Origin: Pseudomonas sp. 31-12 | Lineage (GTDB): Bacteria; Pseudomonadota; Gammaproteobacteria; Pseudomonadales; Pseudomonadaceae | DNA length: 64,000 nucleotides | NCBI RefSeq assembly: GCF_003151075.1 | Contig: NZ_CP029482.1 | Coordinates: 806,001-870,000, forward strand | Direction of reading: 5' to 3' | Shown: piece after piece, positions 1 through 9,025 of the stretch | Numbering within the stretch: the first letter of the stretch is position 1 | Layout: each line of letters opens with the position of its first letter | Program-made: the position numbers and the translations under genes | Notes under the pieces: generated by a model | What the model saw: the letters and a program-made list of their open reading frames with translations, nothing else | The model's database searches: none | What the model was told of the DNA's origin: nothing

Positions 1-504
1 CTACGTGACCAATTCGGTAAGCGCACGCTGCACGAGGTGGTTTCTGGTGAACGTGACGCGTTGATGTCCGATATCACTGCTTCGTTAAACTCGATGGCGG
101 AAAAAGAGCTGGGCATCGAAGTTGTCGATGTCCGGGTCAAGGCCATCGATCTGCCGAAGGAAGTGAACCGCAGTGTGTTCGAGCGTATGAGCTCCGAGCG
201 TGAGCGTGAAGCTCGCGAGCACCGCGCCAAGGGTAACGAGCTGGCGGAAGGCATCCGTGCCGACGCCGATCGTCAACGCCGCGTGCTGCTGGCTGAAGCC
301 TATCGTGAATCTGAAGAGGTTCGCGGTGACGGTGATGCCCAGGCTGCTGCGATCTACTCCAAGGCCTACGGCCAGGACCAGGAGTTCTACGGTTTCTACC
401 GTAGCCTGCGTGCCTACCGAGAAAGCTTCGCGAACAAATCCGACGTCATGGTCCTGGACCCAAGCAGCGACTTCTTCCGTTACCTGGAAAAAGCCAAGCC
501 TTGA
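1..504 (+). CDS. hflC: HflC, C-terminal part (FtsH protease modulator), partial
   Basis: This is the 3' end of a gene that begins before the window; the frame is open from base 1 and ends at a TGA, giving 167 residues. The residues match the second half of HflC: the end of the SPFH/prohibitin domain, then a long charged helix (ERMSSEREREAREHRAKG) that forms the coiled-coil, and the typical C-terminal stretch with YSKAYGQDQEFYGFYRSL. HflC pairs with HflK in the inner membrane, facing the periplasm, and forms a cage around the FtsH protease that limits its access to substrates. hflK would be expected just upstream, outside the window. Two hairpins follow before hisZ, so this is probably the last gene of its operon. 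Confidence 0.93.
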   Translation, partial: LRDQFGKRTLHEVVSGERDALMSDITASLNSMAEKELGIEVVDVRVKAIDLPKEVNRSVFERMSSEREREAREHRAKGNELAEGIRADADRQRRVLLAEAYRESEEVRGDGDAQAAAIYSKAYGQDQEFYGFYRSLRAYRESFANKSDVMVLDPSSDFFRYLEKAKP

Positions 505-520
505 TACTGCGTTGACCTGA

Positions 521-563
521 ATCATCCCCCGCCTGGCGGCTAAAGCCTCGGGCGGGGTGATCC
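521..563 (+). terminator. Hairpin downstream of hflC
   Basis: A GC-rich inverted repeat has left arm CCCCCGCC at 526-533 and right arm GGCGGGGTGAT at 551-561, followed only by a short T run. It lies 17 bases after the hflC stop. With the stronger hairpin at 591-616 it fills the 315-base gap between hflC and hisZ. I saw no convincing gene in the rest of that gap. Confidence 0.5.
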
Positions 564-590
564 TTTGGGAAAACGTGTGTATGATGCGGC

Positions 591-616
591 AGCCGGGAAA
601 TTCCCGGCTTTTTTGC
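591..616 (+). terminator. Rho-independent terminator between hflC and hisZ
   Basis: The sequence AGCCGGG-AAATT-CCCGGCT is followed directly by six T residues, a classic intrinsic terminator. It separates the hfl operon from hisZ. Confidence 0.85.
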
Positions 617-819
617 GTCTGCACGTTTGATTGCTGTTTTTAAGCGGGCGCCCGAGTTGAATGACTCGACAGGTTTTTCGAGGAAAGTGGTTGGCGAAGC
701 CGGTTTCAGGCTTTTCGCCTCGTTGTTTATGCGCGTGGTTTGCACATGAGCCGATCATTTTCTGCTTCACTCAAGGCTCGCCCAACGGCTGGCCGCCCGG
801 ATCATAGGGGAATGGCGTA

Positions 820-2007
820 ATGGCAACGGTAGACCGCTGGCTGCTGCCAGATGGCATCGAAGAAGTACTGCCACCAGAGGCGGCGCGCATTGAAGTCGCG
901 CGTCGTCAGGTGTTGGATCTGTTCCAGAGCTGGGGTTACGAGTTTGTCGTGACTCCCCATATCGAGTACCTGGAATCCCTGCTGACCGGCGCGGGCTCGG
1001 ACCTCGATCTGCGTACCTTCAAGGTCATCGACCCGCAATCGGGCCGGCAGATGGGTTTCCGTGCTGACATCACGCCGCAAGTGGCGCGCATTGACGCGCA
1101 CACCCTGCGTCGCGAAGGCCCGAGCCGCCTGTGCTATGCCGGCAGCGTGCTGCATGCCCAGCCACGTGCCTTGTCGTCCTCGCGCAGCCCGATCCAGTTG
1201 GGCGCCGAGTTGTACGGCGATGCCAGCCCGAGCAGCGACGTGGAAGTCATCAGTCTGATGCTGGCCATGCTGCAACTGGCCGATGTGCCGGATGTGCACA
1301 TGGATCTCGGTCATGTCGGCATCTACCGTGGCCTGGCCCGTGCGGCCGGTTTGTCCGGTGAGGTTGAACAACAGTTGTTCGATGCGTTGCAACGCAAGGC
1401 AATCGACGAGGTCATTACCTTGACCGAAGGCTTGCCTGCCGATCTGTCGGGCATGCTGCGAGCGTTGGTCGATTTGTGTGGCGGTCGTGAAGTATTGAGC
1501 GCTGCCCGCGAGCGTCTGGCGAATGCGCCGGCGCCGGTTCTGGCGGCGCTGGACGATTTGCTGGCGATTGCCGAGCGTCTGTCAACGCGTTTCCCGGAAT
1601 TACCGCTTTACTTCGACCTGGGCGAGTTGCGCGGCTACCACTACCACACCGGTGTAGTGTTCGCGGTGTTCGTGCCGGGTGTTGGCCAGTCCATTGCCCA
1701 GGGCGGTCGTTACGACGACATCGGCGCCGACTTCGGTCGCGCTCGTCCGGCAACCGGCTTCTCCACCGATTTGAAAACCCTGGTGACCCTGGGGCGTGCT
1801 GAGATCGAGCTACCGTCTGGCGGTATCTGGATGCCTGACAGTACGGATGCGGCACTCTGGCAGCAGGTTTGCCAGTTGCGCAGTGAGGGTCAGCGTGTTG
1901 TTCAGGCGTTGCCTGGACAACCTTTGGCCGCCGCCCGTGAAGCGGACTGCGACCGGCAATTGATCCAGCAGAACGGGCTTTGGCAAGTATCGCCACTGGC
2001 TTCTTGA
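820..2007 (+). CDS. hisZ: ATP phosphoribosyltransferase regulatory subunit HisZ
   Basis: This 395-residue protein is the class II aminoacyl-tRNA-synthetase-like partner of short-form HisG. HisZ has no tRNA-charging role; it joins HisG to form the active, histidine-inhibited first enzyme of histidine synthesis. Visible HisRS-like motifs are [14 protein letters not shown] near residue 87 (motif 2-like region) and [14 protein letters not shown] near 285, with [12 protein letters not shown] before it. The start ATG at 820 has AGGGG upstream. It is followed after 54 bases by purA, the usual pseudomonad arrangement. The hisG gene is not in this window. Confidence 0.93.
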   Translation: MATVDRWLLPDGIEEVLPPEAARIEVARRQVLDLFQSWGYEFVVTPHIEYLESLLTGAGSDLDLRTFKVIDPQSGRQMGFRADITPQVARIDAHTLRREGPSRLCYAGSVLHAQPRALSSSRSPIQLGAELYGDASPSSDVEVISLMLAMLQLADVPDVHMDLGHVGIYRGLARAAGLSGEVEQQLFDALQRKAIDEVITLTEGLPADLSGMLRALVDLCGGREVLSAARERLANAPAPVLAALDDLLAIAERLSTRFPELPLYFDLGELRGYHYHTGVVFAVFVPGVGQSIAQGGRYDDIGADFGRARPATGFSTDLKTLVTLGRAEIELPSGGIWMPDSTDAALWQQVCQLRSEGQRVVQALPGQPLAAAREADCDRQLIQQNGLWQVSPLAS

Positions 2008-3354
<1,347 letters not shown>

Positions 3355-3375
3355 TAAGTCGTTGATGTAAAAAGC

Positions 3376-3404
3376 AAAGGGTCCTTGATTGGACCCTTTG
3401 TCGT
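3376..3404 (+). terminator. Terminator of purA
   Basis: Arms AAAGGGTCC (3376-3384) and GGACCCTTT (3391-3399) flank a TTGATT loop, followed by GTCGTTT. The T tract is imperfect. Confidence 0.75.
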
Positions 3405-3504
3405 TTCTGTCTGCCGGACGGCATGACCTTTGCTGTGATGTTGAATAAAAGCATCGCTTCCAGTGCGCCATCAATTTAATGGCGCCAAAGCAGAGGGATT
3501 CCAA

Positions 3505-5439
3505 GTGTCGGCCGTTCTCTCATTGTTACAAAGCCGTTTGTTGCGGCCTGTGTTCGTTACCCTTGGTATCGCCCTTTTGGTGCAGGTGCTGGTGGCTGTT
3601 GCCCTGACTCGGAGCACGGTGACTGCGCTTGAAGCCGATTTGGCTGCTCGCCTGGGTGCTGACAGTCAAAAGCTGTCTGGCGAACTTGAGCAGGCAGGGC
3701 GTGAAGTCACGTCAAGCCTGGACAATCTGTCCACCAGTACCCGCCAGCGACTCACTGCTGGCCTGTCTACCCGATTGAAAGACGAGCAGATGCAATTGCG
3801 TGCGACGTTGGAGAAGGATCTCAAGGATTCGGCCAACGACATGGCGCAACTGCTGGCGTCGGTCGCCCCGCGTGCCATGTGGGACAGCGACGTTCCAACC
3901 CTGTCCGAATTCGCCCGTCGGGCCCAGCGCAATCCCAACGTGTTGTTCGTGGTGTATGACGACGCGACGGGTCAGCACCTGACTCGCTACCTCAATCGCG
4001 AAAACCCGATCAACAAGGCGCTCCTCGAGAAAGGCCAGGGCGAGCGTGCGCTGGACAAAGTGCTGGATGCGGCGAAGAACGATCCGTCGGTCTACTACCT
4101 CGAAGCCTCGATCAACCCAAACGGCGTGGAAATTGGCAAAGTCTTGATGGGCGTCTCGACCGCCTCGGTGGAAACCGATCTCGCCGCCCTGGATAAACGG
4201 TTTGCGGCGCTGATCGCCAGCGGTGATCAGCTAGTCGGCGACAGCCTCAAAGGCGCGGCTGCCGACAGTGCCACCGCAATGCGTGCTCGTCTGACGTCCG
4301 CGCAGGCCACGGCTTCTGAAATGAAAGCCAATACCACAAGCACCGTGCAGGAAGCGGCATCGACGTTGCGCTGGCGCATCGGGATGTTCCTGGCGCTGGT
4401 TGGTTGCGGTGTGCTGCTGTTGCTCGCTGTTGTGCTGGGCCGTCGAGTGGTCAATCGCTTGAAGATGCTCATCGCTGCAATGGATGATCTGGCTGCGGGC
4501 GAGGGCGACCTGACCAAGCGTGTGCAGATCAACAGCAAGGACGAAATCGGCGACATGGCCGCGGCGGTCAATCGCTTTGTGGATAAGTTGCAGCCGATCG
4601 TGCGCGAAGCGGGCGATGTGGCCCAGCGCACTGGCGTGGAAATCGGCGCCATGACCCTGCGCAATGCCGGTGCCGACGCGGCGGCGGGCATGCAGCGCGA
4701 TGAAGTGGCCGAGAGCCTGCGCGCGTTGTCGCAGATGGCGGATGAAGCGCAGTCAGAAAGCCACGCCATGCAGGCGGCCTTGCAGCAGGTGGTGGACATT
4801 CGTTCGGCCACCGATGAGAACACCCGGACCTCTGCGAAAGTCGGCAGCCTGATCGAGGCGTTGGCCGGGCAGGTCGATACCGGGTCGAAAGTCATCGAGC
4901 GGTTGGCGCAGCAGAGTGAACAGATTGAAGTGGTGCTGACGGTGATTCACGGGATCGCCGAACAAACCAACCTGCTGGCACTGAACGCCGCCATCGAAGC
5001 GGCGCGTGCCGGTGAGACCGGTCGCGGCTTTGCCGTGGTGGCGGACGAAGTCCGGGCGTTGGCGAGCAAGACCCAGAGTTCTACCGGCGACATCCAGGCG
5101 CACATCGTGGCCCTGCAGCAAGGCGCGCGTGAGGCGGTGGCCGCGATCGGTCAGGCCGGGCGCCAGGCCAATGAAGGGTTGCTGGTGTTGCGCGACAGTG
5201 CGCGGTTGCAGCAATCGGTGCAGGCGTCGGTCGAGCAGGTGCATGCGGCGATTGGGCTGGCGACGCAGGCAGCGGCGCATCAGGCGCAAGGCGCGCAGGC
5301 GGTGCGCGGTCGGGTTGAGACCATTCATGCGCAGGCCGAGAAAGCGGCTCAGGCGGTGGTAGAGACCACGGCCAGCGGCAAGGTGCTGGATGGGTTGGCA
5401 GCGCAGTTGAAGGCGAGCCTGGGGCAGTTCAGGGCTTAG
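3505..5439 (+). CDS. Methyl-accepting chemotaxis protein
   Basis: A 644-residue inner-membrane chemoreceptor that would pass ligand signals to CheA/CheW. From the GTG start the order is: TM1 (about 13-35), a periplasmic ligand domain (about 36-288, with [16 protein letters not shown] and [21 protein letters not shown] suggesting a Cache-like fold), TM2 (about 290-315), a HAMP linker, and the signalling domain with the conserved tip [20 protein letters not shown] near 482-501. I chose GTG 3505 because AGAGGG lies at 3492-3497; an upstream in-frame start adds 14 residues without a good ribosome site. It ends without the CheR-docking pentapeptide. It is followed by a REP pair and the convergent iron permease. 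The ligand is unknown. Confidence 0.9.
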   Translation: MSAVLSLLQSRLLRPVFVTLGIALLVQVLVAVALTRSTVTALEADLAARLGADSQKLSGELEQAGREVTSSLDNLSTSTRQRLTAGLSTRLKDEQMQLRATLEKDLKDSANDMAQLLASVAPRAMWDSDVPTLSEFARRAQRNPNVLFVVYDDATGQHLTRYLNRENPINKALLEKGQGERALDKVLDAAKNDPSVYYLEASINPNGVEIGKVLMGVSTASVETDLAALDKRFAALIASGDQLVGDSLKGAAADSATAMRARLTSAQATASEMKANTTSTVQEAASTLRWRIGMFLALVGCGVLLLLAVVLGRRVVNRLKMLIAAMDDLAAGEGDLTKRVQINSKDEIGDMAAAVNRFVDKLQPIVREAGDVAQRTGVEIGAMTLRNAGADAAAGMQRDEVAESLRALSQMADEAQSESHAMQAALQQVVDIRSATDENTRTSAKVGSLIEALAGQVDTGSKVIERLAQQSEQIEVVLTVIHGIAEQTNLLALNAAIEAARAGETGRGFAVVADEVRALASKTQSSTGDIQAHIVALQQGAREAVAAIGQAGRQANEGLLVLRDSARLQQSVQASVEQVHAAIGLATQAAAHQAQGAQAVRGRVETIHAQAEKAAQAVVETTASGKVLDGLAAQLKASLGQFRA

Positions 5440-5457
5440 GATTTGTATTGTTCTGGC

Positions 5458-5560
5458 TGGCCTCTTCGCGAGCAAGCTCGCTCCCACAGTGATTGTTGGT
5501 GGACACAAAATGTGTGAACACCTTGGAACTAATGTGGGAGCGGGCTTGCTCGCGCAGGCC
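5458..5560. repeat. REP pair
   Basis: Two inverted REP units: TCGCGAGCAAGCTCGCTCCC near 5465 and its counterpart GGGAGCGGGCTTGCTCGCG ending at 5555. It lies between the convergent chemoreceptor and iron permease genes, where it may also stop transcription from both sides. Confidence 0.9.
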
Positions 5561-5563
5561 ATC

Positions 5564-7129
5564 TCAACGGCTCAAATACATCCGGGTCGTTAGCAGATAA
5601 ACCGGCAACCCCGACACCAGAATCAACAACGCCGCATATGGCGCCGCCGCCGCAAACTCCACATTCGCGGTATGCGCCCAAACCTCCGTCGCCAACGTAT
5701 TGAGTCCGGTCGGACTCAACAACAGCGTCGCCGTCAGTTCCTTCATCGCATCCAGAAACACCAGCGCAAACGCTGCACCCAGCGCCGGAAAGATGATCGG
5801 TAGCGTCACCCGACAAAACGCACTGAGCGACGACGCCCCCAGCGTGCGTGCAGCCTCTTCCAGTTGCGGTGCCGCCTTGTTCAGTGCCGTGCGAATCGGC
5901 GCCTGGGCCAACGGCAAAAACAGCAACGCATAAGCGATCAACAGCAACGCCGAAGTCTGGTAAAGCGCAGGCACGTAGTGCAGGGCGAAATACACCAGCG
6001 TCAGCGCAATCACCAGGCCTGGCAGCGCGTGCAGCAGATACGGCAAGCGCTCGGCCCAGATCGCCAGTCGGCCTTTATGGCGCACCACCAGCAAACCCAC
6101 CGGCACCGCCAAAACCAGGCATAGCGCAGCGCCGCCCAGGGACAACGCCAAGGAAGACAGCAGTGCTTCGCTGATCGCCGCCATCGGAAATGCCGCCGAA
6201 GAACCTACCGCCAGCCAGTACGCCAACATCCCCAGCGGAATGCCGCTGCCGATGATCGCCAGTGCCAGACAGTAAACCTGTCCGGCGACCGTCCAGGGCC
6301 CCAGTCGAACCTGCTCCGCACGCCGCGCGGCACCCTGGCCGGTGCGCACATGCCGACCTTTGCCGCGTACTCGCAGCTCAAGCCACAACAACACCAGGCA
6401 CAGCGCCAGAAGCACCGCCGACAGCATCGCCGCATTGGCGTTGCTGAATTCCAGTTCGAATTGCTGATAGATCGCGGTGGTGAAGGTTTGCAAGCCGATG
6501 ATCGACAGGGCACCGAATTCAACCAGCATGTGCAGGGCGATCAGCAGCGAGCCGGCCAACAATGAAGGCCAGAGCAGTGGCAGGGTGACTCTGAAAAATA
6601 CACCCCAGCGATTCTGCCCAAGGGTCCGTGCGGACTCCTCTAGGGATGGATCAAGATTGCGCAGGGTTGCCGCGACCGGCAGGAATATCAGTGGATACTT
6701 GGACAGGGTCATCACCAGGATCGCCCCACCCAAGCCTTCGAAATGCGCGCTCAGGGACACCCAGGTAAAACTGCTGACGAATGCGGGCACGGCGAACGGC
6801 AAACACAGAATTACGCCCCACAAACGCCGGCCCGGCAGATTGCTGCGTTCCAGCAACCAGGCCAGGGATAGGCCGATCACGCCGCACGCAACGGTCACGC
6901 CGATCATCAGCGCCAACGTATTGCGCAGCAGCCCGAACACATAAGGCCGCCAAAGCAGATGCAGCGCCTCGGCCCAGCCGGCTTGCCAGGTCTTGAGCGC
7001 GACATACGCCAGCGGCAAAAGGCTGAGCACCACCAGCAGCAACACCGGCAGCAGCAGCCAGATAGACGGGCGCTTTCGCCGTGGTACGTAACCCCCGCGC
7101 GAGGCGGGGGCGGATAACGATGCGCTCAT
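5564..7129 (-). CDS. Ferric iron ABC transporter permease (FbpB/AfuB type)
   Basis: A 521-residue inner-membrane protein made of two fused homologous permease halves. Each half carries an EAA-type ATPase-docking loop: EESARTLG (164-171) followed by VTLPL, and EEAARTLG (424-431) followed by VTLPI. This two-in-one form is typical of the FbpB/HitB/SfuB ferric permeases, with about twelve membrane segments. Its ATG overlaps the stop of the binding-protein gene (TGATG), so the two are co-transcribed. No ATPase gene adjoins it, so it must borrow an ATPase from elsewhere. Iron as substrate is inferred from the partner protein and the Fur-like site upstream. Confidence 0.88.
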   Translation of the reverse strand: MSASLSAPASRGGYVPRRKRPSIWLLLPVLLLVVLSLLPLAYVALKTWQAGWAEALHLLWRPYVFGLLRNTLALMIGVTVACGVIGLSLAWLLERSNLPGRRLWGVILCLPFAVPAFVSSFTWVSLSAHFEGLGGAILVMTLSKYPLIFLPVAATLRNLDPSLEESARTLGQNRWGVFFRVTLPLLWPSLLAGSLLIALHMLVEFGALSIIGLQTFTTAIYQQFELEFSNANAAMLSAVLLALCLVLLWLELRVRGKGRHVRTGQGAARRAEQVRLGPWTVAGQVYCLALAIIGSGIPLGMLAYWLAVGSSAAFPMAAISEALLSSLALSLGGAALCLVLAVPVGLLVVRHKGRLAIWAERLPYLLHALPGLVIALTLVYFALHYVPALYQTSALLLIAYALLFLPLAQAPIRTALNKAAPQLEEAARTLGASSLSAFCRVTLPIIFPALGAAFALVFLDAMKELTATLLLSPTGLNTLATEVWAHTANVEFAAAAPYAALLILVSGLPVYLLTTRMYLSR

Positions 7130-8139
7130 CAGTTCAAGCCAACGTCACGTTCCAGGTCCAGGGCTTCTTCGGCATTGCCGAGGTCGGCCGGGGTGACTTT
7201 CGGCGCTTGCAGTTCGCTGAACGGCTTGAGGCCGCGATCCGATTCCATGCCTTTGTGCAGCGGGTATTCGGCGGTGGTCTGAGTGATCACGCGCTGGCCT
7301 TCTTCGCTGGCCATGTAAGCGAGGAATTGCTGGGCTTCTTTTGGATGTTTGCTGGATTTCAGCACGGCGGCGCTGGAAACAGTGATCAGCCCGCCGACGT
7401 CGCCGCCGGTGAAGTAATGCAGTTTCGAATCGAGCTGGCCTTTTTCCCGCTGCAAGGCGAACCAGTAGTAGTTGTTCACCAAGACAGTGGCGACTTCGCC
7501 ATTTTCCACTGCTTTCAGCGCAACCATGTTGTTGCTGTAAGTCTTGCCGAATGCGCGCAGGCCAGTCAGCCATTCTTCAGCCGCGTCCATGCCATGCACT
7601 TTGATGATTGCCACGGCCTGTTCCTGGAACGCGCCGCTGGTAGGCACAAAGCCGACCTTTCCTTGCCATTTCGGGTCGGAGAATTCCATCACCGATTTCG
7701 GCAGATCTTTTTCATCGATCAGTTTCGGGTTGAACGCGACCACGCGAACCCGGGCGGTGATGCCGATCCAGGTGCCATTGCCGGCAACGTAGTCTTTCGG
7801 CAGGACGGCGAGGGTGGCGGCGTCGGTCTGGGCCAGCAGGCCTTGTTCGCCGAGTTTGTTGAGAGGTGGCGATTCTTCGGTGTAGATCACATCGGCAGGG
7901 GAGCGATCGCCTTCTTCGACGACCTGGCTGGCGAGCTGGTTGCTGCTGCCTTTGCGCACATTGACGTGAATGCCGGTCTTGGCTTCGAAGGCTTTGGCGA
8001 CGGCGTCGCCGACTTCCTTGTGTTGGCCGTTGTAGAGGGTCAGGGAAACTGGATCAGCAGCCTGGGTGAGGGGAGTGGCGAGTGCCAGGCCGAGCAGGGT
8101 GAAGGTCAGGCCTCGGCGCAGGGTATTTCGAAACATCAT
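7129..8139 (-). CDS. Ferric iron ABC transporter periplasmic binding protein (FbpA type)
   Basis: A 336-residue periplasmic protein with a clear signal peptide (RRGLTFTLLGLALATPLTQA, cleavage near residue 27). The mature part starts with VSLTLYNGQHKEVGDAV, as in FbpA/HitA/SfuA proteins. The twin tyrosines in VNNYYWF correspond to the iron-coordinating pair of the transferrin-like FbpA fold. It would carry Fe3+ to the permease encoded by the overlapping next gene. A palindrome resembling a Fur box lies 36-61 bases upstream of the start. A related anion or spermidine-type ligand cannot be excluded from sequence alone, but the tyrosine pair favours iron. Confidence 0.9.
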   Translation of the reverse strand: MMFRNTLRRGLTFTLLGLALATPLTQAADPVSLTLYNGQHKEVGDAVAKAFEAKTGIHVNVRKGSSNQLASQVVEEGDRSPADVIYTEESPPLNKLGEQGLLAQTDAATLAVLPKDYVAGNGTWIGITARVRVVAFNPKLIDEKDLPKSVMEFSDPKWQGKVGFVPTSGAFQEQAVAIIKVHGMDAAEEWLTGLRAFGKTYSNNMVALKAVENGEVATVLVNNYYWFALQREKGQLDSKLHYFTGGDVGGLITVSSAAVLKSSKHPKEAQQFLAYMASEEGQRVITQTTAEYPLHKGMESDRGLKPFSELQAPKVTPADLGNAEEALDLERDVGLN

Positions 8140-8174
8140 TCGCAGGGTTCCTCACTGTCGCATTGCAAAAACTT

Positions 8175-8200
8175 GAAACAATGATAAACGATATTGTTTC
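8175..8200 (-). promoter_or_regulatory. Putative Fur box upstream of the iron-transport operon
   Basis: GAAACAAT and ATTGTTTC form an inverted repeat around GATAAACGAT. The core AATGATAAAC matches the left part of the Fur consensus, and the right part matches less well. Its position just upstream of the iron-binding protein gene fits repression by Fe2+-Fur. This is inferred from pattern only. Confidence 0.6.
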
Positions 8201-8251
8201 TCAAGTGCGCCTTGCGGGGTGCTGAGGGTTTTGCTAGAGGTTTGTGATCTC

Positions 8252-8346
8252 TGTGGCGAGGGGATTTATCCCCGTTGGGCTGCGCAGCAGCCCTGAAACG
8301 TTTACGACTGCTGCGCAGTCGAGCGGGGATAAATCCCCTCGCCACA
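8252..8346. repeat. REP pair, GCGAGGGGATTTATCCCC variant
   Basis: TGTGGCGAGGGGATTTATCC at the left is inverted at the right, enclosing a second inverted pair around GGGCTGCGCAGCAGCCC. This is a distinct REP class from the GGGAGCG type. It accounts for most of the 320 gene-free bases between the binding-protein gene and the tRNAs. Confidence 0.85.
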
Positions 8347-8402
8347 AAAGCCCTTTGACTAGGTAACGGGTGTTGGCTTGTTTTTCAGGAGGCCAGAAAC
8401 GC

Positions 8403-8426
8403 AAAAACCCGCTTTCGCGGGTTTTT
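8403..8426 (-). terminator. Terminator of first tRNA-Leu unit
   Basis: AAAACCCGC-TTTC-GCGGGTTTT with flanking A and T runs is a symmetrical intrinsic terminator. It lies 34 bases beyond the 3' end of the tRNA at 8460-8546. Confidence 0.85.
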
Positions 8427-8459
8427 GTGAAATTCAAGATCGTGACCTTGAATTTGAAT

Positions 8460-8546
8460 TGGTGCCCAGAAGAAGACTCGAACTTCCACGACCTTGCGGT
8501 CACCAGCACCTGAAGCTGGCGTGTCTACCAATTTCACCATCTGGGC
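8460..8546 (-). tRNA. tRNA-Leu (anticodon CAG)
   Basis: 87 bases on the minus strand including an encoded CCA. Acceptor GCCCAGA pairs with TCTGGGC. The anticodon stem CCAGC/GCTGG encloses loop TTCAGGT, giving anticodon CAG (reads CUG). A long variable arm (GTGACCGCAAGGTC) marks a class II tRNA, and TTCGAGTC is the T loop. The sequence matches the copy at 8713-8799. Confidence 0.96.
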
Positions 8547-8580
8547 ATAATCTTCAGCGTCTCCGCTGTTGATGTGGCGC

Positions 8581-8609
8581 ACTATACGGAGAGCGTTTTG
8601 ATCTGTAAA
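8581..8609 (-). promoter_or_regulatory. Sigma-70 promoter of first tRNA-Leu
   Basis: On the minus strand TTTACA, 17 bases, TATAGT: near-consensus spacing and boxes. The -10 ends 35 bases before the tRNA. Confidence 0.82.
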
Positions 8610-8648
8610 CCCCTGATTTAGATTTAATAAATCAGATGTTTAGAATGC

Positions 8649-8673
8649 AAAAAACCCGCTTTCGCGGGTTTTT
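8649..8673 (-). terminator. Terminator of second tRNA-Leu unit
   Basis: The same ACCCGC-TTTC-GCGGGT hairpin as at 8403-8426, with A and T flanks, 40 bases beyond the tRNA at 8713-8799. Confidence 0.85.
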
Positions 8674-8712
8674 GTGTGAGCCTTGAAATTGATCTAATCT
8701 CAAGCTCGAAAT

Positions 8713-8799
8713 TGGTGCCCAGAAGAAGACTCGAACTTCCACGACCTTGCGGTCACCAGCACCTGAAGCTGGCGTGTCTACCAATTTCACCATCTGGGC
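8713..8799 (-). tRNA. tRNA-Leu (anticodon CAG), second copy
   Basis: By eye this is identical over all 87 bases to the tRNA at 8460-8546, including the encoded CCA. It is the upstream member of the pair in transcription order. Confidence 0.96.
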
Positions 8800-8835
8800 A
8801 GTATCGGCAACGCTAGTGCGTCGTCGATGGCGCGC

Positions 8836-8864
8836 ACTATACGGAGCGTCTTTTTAACTGTAAA
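8836..8864 (-). promoter_or_regulatory. Sigma-70 promoter of second tRNA-Leu
   Basis: TTTACA, 17 bases, TATAGT on the minus strand, the same boxes and spacing as the promoter at 8581-8609. Each tRNA is therefore an independent transcription unit. Confidence 0.82.
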
Positions 8865-9025
8865 CCCCTGGCATCAAAAAAACCTGGAAAATTTTACCGG
8901 CGGCATTTAAATCAGCTTTGTGCTGTCGATATAAGGCTTTAGATAGGCTGTCACAGCCTGAAATTTCCCGTTTCATTACGCCTATGCCAAACTAACCCGC
9001 ATATAGACAAGGTGAAAACTCTCTA

